A DNA stretch of 64,000 nucleotides from Seison nebaliae. Its lineage: Eukaryota > Rotifera > Pararotatoria > Seisonacea > Seisonidae. The notes beneath the pieces are model-generated. The model was not told where the DNA came from, did not search any database, and saw only the letters and a program-made list of their open reading frames with translations. Within the stretch, counting starts at the first letter, position 1; each line of letters opens with the position of its first letter. Below, one piece after another: positions 56,954-64,000 of the stretch. The position numbers and the translations under genes were made by a program. The stretch is from positions 1 through 64,000 of the forward strand of contig JALJEE010001441.1 in assembly GCA_023231475.1 (NCBI GenBank), read 5' to 3'.

Positions 56954-59900
56954 ACTGAATTGAATGGTAATCTTCCGTCATAAAATCCTTCAAATCTTCT
57001 CCCTTCCTTGTCTCAACTCAGTTGTTGAATCAAAATGAAATGAATTTTCTCTTTTTAAAAATTTTAAGAAATAAATAAACAATCTAAAAATCTGCACAAA
57101 TAAAAAAAATATTTAATGAAACAAATTTTTTTGAAGTTTGATGTATCTGATAAGAATAAACGGAAATTTTTTTGTAACGAAGAGAATTCTTTTCTTTTGT
57201 ATCAATTTCATATTACCACTAGTACTATTACTATTACTATCTTTGGAGATGATTAACGATTTAATGACAGACGTCAACACGACTTATCAGACAGATACGT
57301 AAAATCATTCGTTCATTATATCTTGATGAATCGTTCAGGAATGACAAGTCCCTGACGAATTCCTCACAATTCCCTTTCACAAACTTTTCTTCACAAACGG
57401 CAATGGGAGAGACGTGAAGTAAATGGTCAATAATTAGACTAAACGGAACTTTCCCGTCAAATCTGATTCCATGAAAAAGTTTCTTCCTGAAAAGATCTTG
57501 TTGTCTTAAAATACAAATTAAAATTTCCTCGTATGGGAAGGGGAAAATGAACAATTCATAATTTCATTCTTGTCGAATTCAGATTGTTCAATTGATTTAT
57601 TAGTATTTTACTTCATTTCCATATTGTTATTATTTGGAAAGTTTCACTTCACATTCTTACCATAATCAGAATCGAACATTCCTAGTTGGTTTCTTATCAT
57701 ATTCTTCTAAAAAAGAATTTATGGGAACAAACTGAAATTCTTATCATTATGAATTATCGTTCATTTCTTCTTTTCTGCACATCACCATCGATTTGTGTTG
57801 TTATCGACGAAATTAAGATAAATAAAATTTGAAGAGATTACAGGAAGGAGATTGTTGGTGTTCGCTGGTTACTATGCACAATTGATGTCATTCGTTTATC
57901 AATTGTCGATTGATGGAAGAGAAGAAATCGTTTGAGCACATTCCATCATCATGTGGGGAGATGGTAGTTGAGGAGTACGTATGTCTCCTATCTAATCTCT
58001 CAATTAAAGTACTTCTGAAGTTTAATTATCATTTGTTATTGAATAGTAAACAATAGGCAAATAACAATCATCATTTCCGTTCTCTTGAACATTTTAAAGA
58101 ATAATCGGAAACAATAAAAATGGCATGACAAATCATAAATGAGATGTGCAAATTTTGAGATCCATAATAAGATGTTTTGATGAATATCAAAAAAAATTCA
58201 AATCGAAAAATAAAATTTCTTAAATTCTAATCAATTCTCTGGAAGAAGAGAAATTTGTTTACGAGAACGAATGAGAAGAATTTGAAAAATAGTTTTGGTT
58301 TCGCTTGTCAATATCGGAATTTTAAGTGTCGTAGAGTGAAAAAGAACGACATAGTAGTTAGATGATGATGTGTTGAAGCGGAAAAACAGGCAAGATGAAA
58401 AAATTAGAATTTCAAAGTGAAATAATTTCCTTTGAAACATTTCTCGAATCAGTCACTTAACAAAAGCGGCATGATTATGCAGTTCGTTTGCATTTATCGA
58501 TTGGAGTTGACATCAGTTAAAATAGAATTATGCTAAATGGAAAAAATGAGCATGAATAGGGGGAAAGTATGAAAATGGAACTGATGAGAATGATTGGTGA
58601 TGATTTTGGAGAATGATCAATTTAGCGCAACATCGATAGTGGAATGAAAATGAATAAACATGAAATGTGTAAATGAGGTGAAGAAAGGTGAGGAAGATTT
58701 GAATGAAAACGAAGAATGTTCTATTCTTTCTGGTTGAATGAGAACGACATGCTGAAGATAAGTGGCAATTGTCGATCAATTTTCATTTGAATTGATGTTC
58801 TGAGAACGCACAAAAAATTGTAAGTAATCAAAGAAGTGTAATAATATTAATAGATTACCATCTTGAACGGAGGAATAATGAGACGAATGTGAGATGAGTA
58901 TTGACAAGAACAAACGATGGAACAAACTTCTATTTTATCAGATCTAATTGTTAGATAAATTTTACATAAAGTTGAATTACTTCTCATCTTTTCGAAAAGA
59001 ATGCAGATCAGACATCTGATAGATCTTTTTTTCTTTCTTTCATTCTTGTTACAGGAATCTAATTATTATTGTGCATAAATAACATACGTTATCACAACAA
59101 TGTTAACTAATTGTTTTCCTACTTCGTTTATAGTTTAGATAAAGTCGTACCTCAACCAAACTATACTTAAGTCTAGTACGTCTATATAAGACTACGACTT
59201 ATTTTCTTCTTGGGGAGAATTTAGGATGAGCAACTGCGAAAAGAAGAAGCACATATGAATATTTATCTAAACAAATGATTAATCAATCTAATTCTTTTTG
59301 AGAATTCTAGTTTGGAAACAATTAGTAATTTCATTCATTCATATCGATTATTCAGTCAGAATTGTGTGTGAAATTGAATTTATGATGTTCCATCATGTTT
59401 CCTTAAGAAGAATATCATTATTGTTAACGAATTTTTGTTTTTTATTTGCACGAATTCTTTCAAACAGATATTCGATCTTATGAACAACAACATTGTTAAT
59501 AAAGATTAAATGACTGAATTGAAAATAACGAGAAGAAAAATTGTCATTTTCAAAATGACTTTAACAATCTTTAAAAAGAACTGATAGGTATAGAAGTCAG
59601 TTGCCATGAAGAAAATAATTAGCAAATGAGATATTCGATAAAAGAAGTTTTATAAAAAATGTTTAACAACAATTCACTAATACTAATTGGTTAAAGTTTT
59701 GTGAATTGGAGATAATTAAGAAATTAAGAACGATAAAAGTTGATTAGATATTGAATATAATCGTTTCAATGTTCAAAAGAGATGTAGTTGATTTGATGTT
59801 TATGTTGAATGGTTTGTATGCAAATAAGAAAAAATCGATTATTATTTCATTGATAATCGATCGTTCTTCATACTTAATCCATTTATCATTAAGAAAAAAA

Positions 59901-61618
59901 TTATTAATTTTGAAACGCTCAAAATCATTCGTTTAATTTCTCCTCATGACTCCTCAACATCATCCTCTTCTCAATCAAAACTCCTCACACAATTCACTAA
60001 CAAAAACATTTTACAATATAATTATTTCACCTGCACGAACAGGTTTTTCTATTCTTCTAATTCTCTTCCCTGAATCAATGACATTAGAGAGATAATTGAT
60101 GATTGATTCACTCGTTCGAATTTATTATTATCGTCATAATATCATCGATCGAAGAATGATGGGAAGAAGAAAATAGATGAAAGAAAATGTTTCTCATCAA
60201 ATCTTAAATTAAAATGAACATAACGATGATAGTGATGATGATGATGATGATGGGTGATGATGTCAAAGTAAAATAATAAACGATATATTCGTTAAAGACC
60301 ATACTATTTATCCTAATTGACAAAAACAATTGATTTAATTTGAGTAAGTATTATTCTTTTATGTTTCTTCATCTTCATCTTCATCTGTTTCTCTTCTTTT
60401 TTTGCGAGAGAATTACAACGAAATTTATTATTATGGAATCAATTTGGAATAGTAAATTATGAAATAGACGATTTATTCTTCTTCTCAAATTCAATCCTTT
60501 ATTGAATAACATAAAAATGAATTTGATAATTAGACAAATTATATTTTCATAACATAATGGTGTAATGATATTGCGAGTGATGATGATGATGATGTCGAGT
60601 CGACATTAGATGTCCATTCAATGAGATAGAGTTGAGATGATTTTCACTTAAAATCAATTATCTGTTCCGATAACAAGGAATGAGGTGAGGAAATGGTTAT
60701 TGTAAATTATTGTTGACGATTATTGAAATTCATACGAGAATCAACAATGGATAATGAGGAGCGGGAGCGAGGAAGGATAAAAGTATTGATGATGAAATCG
60801 ATCTTTAAATATATGACAATGTTCCTTTTTTCCTTCCAATGTTTACTTTCCATTACTTACGATTCCCACAATCATACACACTGATATATCTGTCTCATCC
60901 TAACTACATTTGATCGATGAATGACATCTAGAGAAATGATCTATGAAGAGAAGCGATTATTCTTCCGAACTGTACAAATTAAAGATTTCATGAAAGTAAA
61001 TGACAGTGGGAAGATATTTCCCAGTGATTTCCGAACGATTCACATCAGATATCGCAATGTTACGTCAAAGAGTGAATTCTTATTCTCAATCAAATACATA
61101 GGTAGCTAGATAGAGATGGATAGGCAAGATAGATAGGAAGATAGATATGAGAATTGATTTCCAAAACCGTTTCCATTCGTTAGTGAGGGAAAACTAAATA
61201 AAACGGAATTAATCGATAATAATTCATTGAGAATAATTGGGAAAGGACGTTCGATTGTTCACGATGGAAGAGGAAAGATATTCAATTACAGAAATATTCT
61301 GCAACGACCTTCCCACTGGAACGAATTAGAGTCTCATCATTTCTTTTTCCTAATATGAAAATCTCTCAAATTGACATGACTCCAACTGAATTCCATTAGA
61401 AGAATGAAATTTCAGTTGAAATGAAATTTCGAGGGGAAATTCCCGTGAAAAACTCATAAAATTGTCGGAACAATTAACCTGTATGGGATAGTGAAGGAGG
61501 GAGGAGGAAGATGAAGAAGAAAAGAAGAAATTCCTTACAATATCAAATAAGATAATACTATGGAAATGGATAAAAGTGAAATTGAATGACGACAGAACAG
61601 ACGAACGCTCAATAAAAA
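56954..61618. other. 4.7-kb gene-poor region upstream of SoxD
   Basis: No multi-exon gene or domain-bearing ORF was found on either strand. The largest open frame (57261-57554, minus, 97 codons) has no recognisable motif. (GAT)n runs occur at about 60226-60262 and 60577-60597, and GATA/AGAT-rich sequence at about 61103-61150. It probably holds SoxD promoter and enhancer DNA. Confidence 0.5.
60226..60262 (+). repeat. (GAT)n microsatellite
   Basis: About 37 bp of GAT units with two interruptions, noncoding. Confidence 0.75.
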
Positions 61619-61807
61619 TTATGACTGTTCATTATCTTTGACGAAATTTCCGGTCTCGTATAGCGGATACATATTGACGACAACCCGTTCCTTCATACCC
61701 GTTAATCCGACACAATATCTTTCAATTGGACGTTTACCTTCTTCTTTCGCGAATATAAACTGAAGAAAATTATAAACAGACATTTCCGTCTCATCATTCG
61801 GGGCCAT
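61619..61807 (-). CDS. Possible small protein, 62 residues
   Basis: The frame opens with ATGGCC in a good initiation context. It reads MAPNDETEMSVYNFLQFIF, then KRPIERYCVGLTGMKERV, and ends VKDNEQS. Codon and base composition (many CG-containing codons, balanced residues) look more like coding DNA than the chance A+T-rich ORFs nearby. There is no signal peptide, membrane segment or known domain. It could be a complete small protein or the first exon of a gene continuing to lower coordinates, but I could not find a convincing next exon. Confidence 0.35.
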   Translation of the reverse strand: MAPNDETEMSVYNFLQFIFAKEEGKRPIERYCVGLTGMKERVVVNMYPLYETGNFVKDNEQS

Positions 61808-64000
61808 TCACGTTCGACACGATCGTCAACTTTTATTCCTTATTTTCTTATTATTATCATTCATTTCTATATTATCCACACTTCTTCCAGAACAACATTT
61901 GACTTTCATTTATTCCAATACCATCAATTAATACCAAGAGGATGATATTATCCGATATGATGGAAAGTTACATGAAATGATGAAATAAATTGAATAATCG
62001 ATGGATTAATTTCTATTAATCTCAGATACTTCTTCAAAGTGACATAATATCAGTTACATAAACAACGATATCCTATAAATCGACATAATCAATCGATTTA
62101 ACGAATATTTGAAGATTTTAATATAATCAATGAACTTCTAATAAAATTTCATTAATTCGTTTCCTATTACGTCGAATGAGAGACGAATAAATAATGCATT
62201 CTCTCTATCGTTATTATTACCACTAAGAAGTTGAGAGGAGTTTATAACGAATTATATGGAACTAGAATTATCAGATATCTCGAATATCGTCACTCATTCA
62301 ATCCAATTTACAATTCAGTTTATGTAAGTCGTTTAATAATTGAATATTCGTTCCTCATTCTGTCTCTTCCTTTCGGAATTGAAATGGAAGGGAATTGCTG
62401 GTAGGAAGATATATCGGTTAACTTTCCATCCAACCGGGACCATAAATAGGAGAAATGGATGGTATGTTTCTCTCGGAACCTTCTTTATTATTTTTAGTTT
62501 GTTGTTCATCAGAACATTGTGTCGAATATTGGAATTATGGGAATAGTATCTCGAATTGATACGGACGACGATGGAAAGAAAGGTATAAAACGTGTTCATC
62601 ACAAGAAGTTTCTGTTTCAATTTGAAAGTATTTCGATTCGATCAATCGAACTGAGAGAGAAACTCAACTTTTACTAAAAGTTTTTTGAATAAAACATAAT
62701 TTGAGGAAAAATGACGAAAAGAAGACATTCTAATTCTTCGAATTTTCCACCTTTCCAACTAACGAGATATAGGATTAATGTAATATTAATATATTAATTC
62801 GATTGCATCCATATCTTCGAATAATGGTCTTAAAAGAAAGAAGGAGAAAACTAAAGGGGAAAAACTCAAATTTCCGAAAGTTACGTTCCATTGAAGATCG
62901 ATAATAGTGCTAACAAGAACGATAGGAGAACAACAAGTATTCATCTTTAATTTAAACAAGTTCTTTCAAAAGAATGAGAAACATAAAGGAGAATTGTTCT
63001 CGTCGTCTTTCACTATATCGTCTCCCGAAAATTTTAATTTGGACTAGAAAAATTCTTTTGGCTGAGTCTCTATACGTAGAAGAAATAGAAGAAGAAGACT
63101 TATCAAACGAAAGAGAAACATAAGAGAAAATTGTGGAAGGTGTGAAATGAAAGACGGTCTCCTCTTTGCTAATTAATCGGGTGGCAATAAGTGCATTGTT
63201 CCATTGCACCTGGGATCACGTTCCAGACTTTTGAATGTAAGTAATTCGATTCTCGTTCGACCAATAGAAGGGATGATGGGAAATATTATGCGATAACGAT
63301 GGAAAGCGTATTGTGGAACTGTTGAAAAACATGAATCGAATAGAACATATTAGGAGCAAGAATAATACCAATTTTCCAATTGTCGTTGTCGATAACAACT
63401 AAATGTATTTGGAAGGAACGAGATTAATGATGGCAAGTGTGGAATAAGCAGCGGAATATAATGACATAGATTAAAACAAAAAGAAGAAGTGAAAATAAGA
63501 GGTACAATACAAAAGTGGAGTCAACTACCCGAATTCAACAACATATGCATTAAACACCACCACATTAATAACTGGATACTTACATTAGCATCGGAATAAT
63601 TCCTTTCTATGTACAATAATAATAGTTGCACTTCTCTCAAACTCATCGAGTATTCTTTTTTTGTCAGGTCTAATAATAACAAATTGAAAATGATTTTTTC
63701 AAGATGTCTCGGATGGAACTAAAAAACAAATTGCCCCTAAACTCTTTCTTATTGTTCCATCAACATCTATTTACTTCCATTTCAACAATCCCGAAAAAAA
63801 CATTATTTATGGGAAATAAATAAAACCAAATTTATGAAATTTTAAACAGGTCATGGAAATATGAGAAACTCAAAAATGTGAAGTAGTTAGGAAAATCGAA
63901 ATTTCTTTCTAAATGAATTTAACTTAATCGGAATTCATTTAAGTGAAATTTTTGATTAATGAATTGGAACGCATCATTCGATGAATCTGCTATTTCCTTT
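61808..64000. other. Right edge, nothing recognised
   Basis: About 2.2 kb of A+T-rich sequence with only short chance ORFs. No repeat array, RNA gene or exon chain was seen. Confidence 0.5.

Noticed and set aside
57261-57554. 97-codon minus-strand ORF upstream of SoxD
   Set aside because: No recognisable motif, no good start context and no neighbouring exon.

Overview
This is nuclear DNA from a small, gene-dense animal genome. It is roughly two-thirds A+T by eye and has GT-AG introns mostly 42-80 bp long, closely packed housekeeping genes, and long Asn/Gln/His/Asp homopolymers in regulatory proteins. The gene set (SoxD and a second Sox-type protein, Frizzled, ferroportin, antigen-5-like CAP proteins, a pancreatic-type lipase) is metazoan. 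Intron size, base composition and protein style fit an arthropod, most plausibly an acariform mite. That placement is inference and no single feature proves it. All exon joins were made by hand from splice signals and reading frame.

Layout. (1) 0.66-6.4 kb, minus strand: six tandem genes for secreted, probably GPI-anchored CAP/antigen-5-like proteins, ordered A-B-A-B-C-C. (2) 7.1-18 kb, plus strand: ferroportin, a small HEAT-repeat protein of bacterial or fungal look, an orphan single-pass membrane protein and a degenerate class A GPCR. (3) 18-29.9 kb: a 12-kb stretch with no convincing gene. (4) 29.9-33.7 kb: an intronless Frizzled with an unusually long polyQ-containing tail. (5) 34-50.7 kb, a compact housekeeping block: CTP:phosphocholine cytidylyltransferase, 6-phosphofructokinase with two alternative N-terminal exon sets, GET3/ASNA1, an Ig-like membrane protein, TRM5, TIM8, TFIIH p34 (GTF2H3) and a Sox-like gene with an expanded HMG box. 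(6) 51-57 kb, minus strand: a pancreatic-type lipase and SoxD. (7) 57-64 kb: mostly empty, with one small ORF that may be real.

The genes do not form one pathway. PFK (glycolysis) and PCYT1 (phosphatidylcholine synthesis) lie head-to-tail. Two head-to-head pairs, PFK/GET3 and TIM8/GTF2H3, probably share bidirectional promoters. TIM8, TRM5 and the Ig-like gene follow one another on the minus strand with gaps of 146 and 59 bp. The developmental genes (Frizzled, GPCR, both Sox genes) lie next to the gene-poor stretches, as expected for loci with distal regulation.

The most notable points are the ABABCC CAP array with shared upstream GCGC motifs, two interchangeable PFK exons each carrying the ATP-site GGD, a ferroportin that has lost three of the four metal ligands known in the human protein, a Sox HMG box with about 20 inserted residues, a HEAT protein that may come from horizontal transfer, and a lipase whose nucleophile elbow has lost its glycines.
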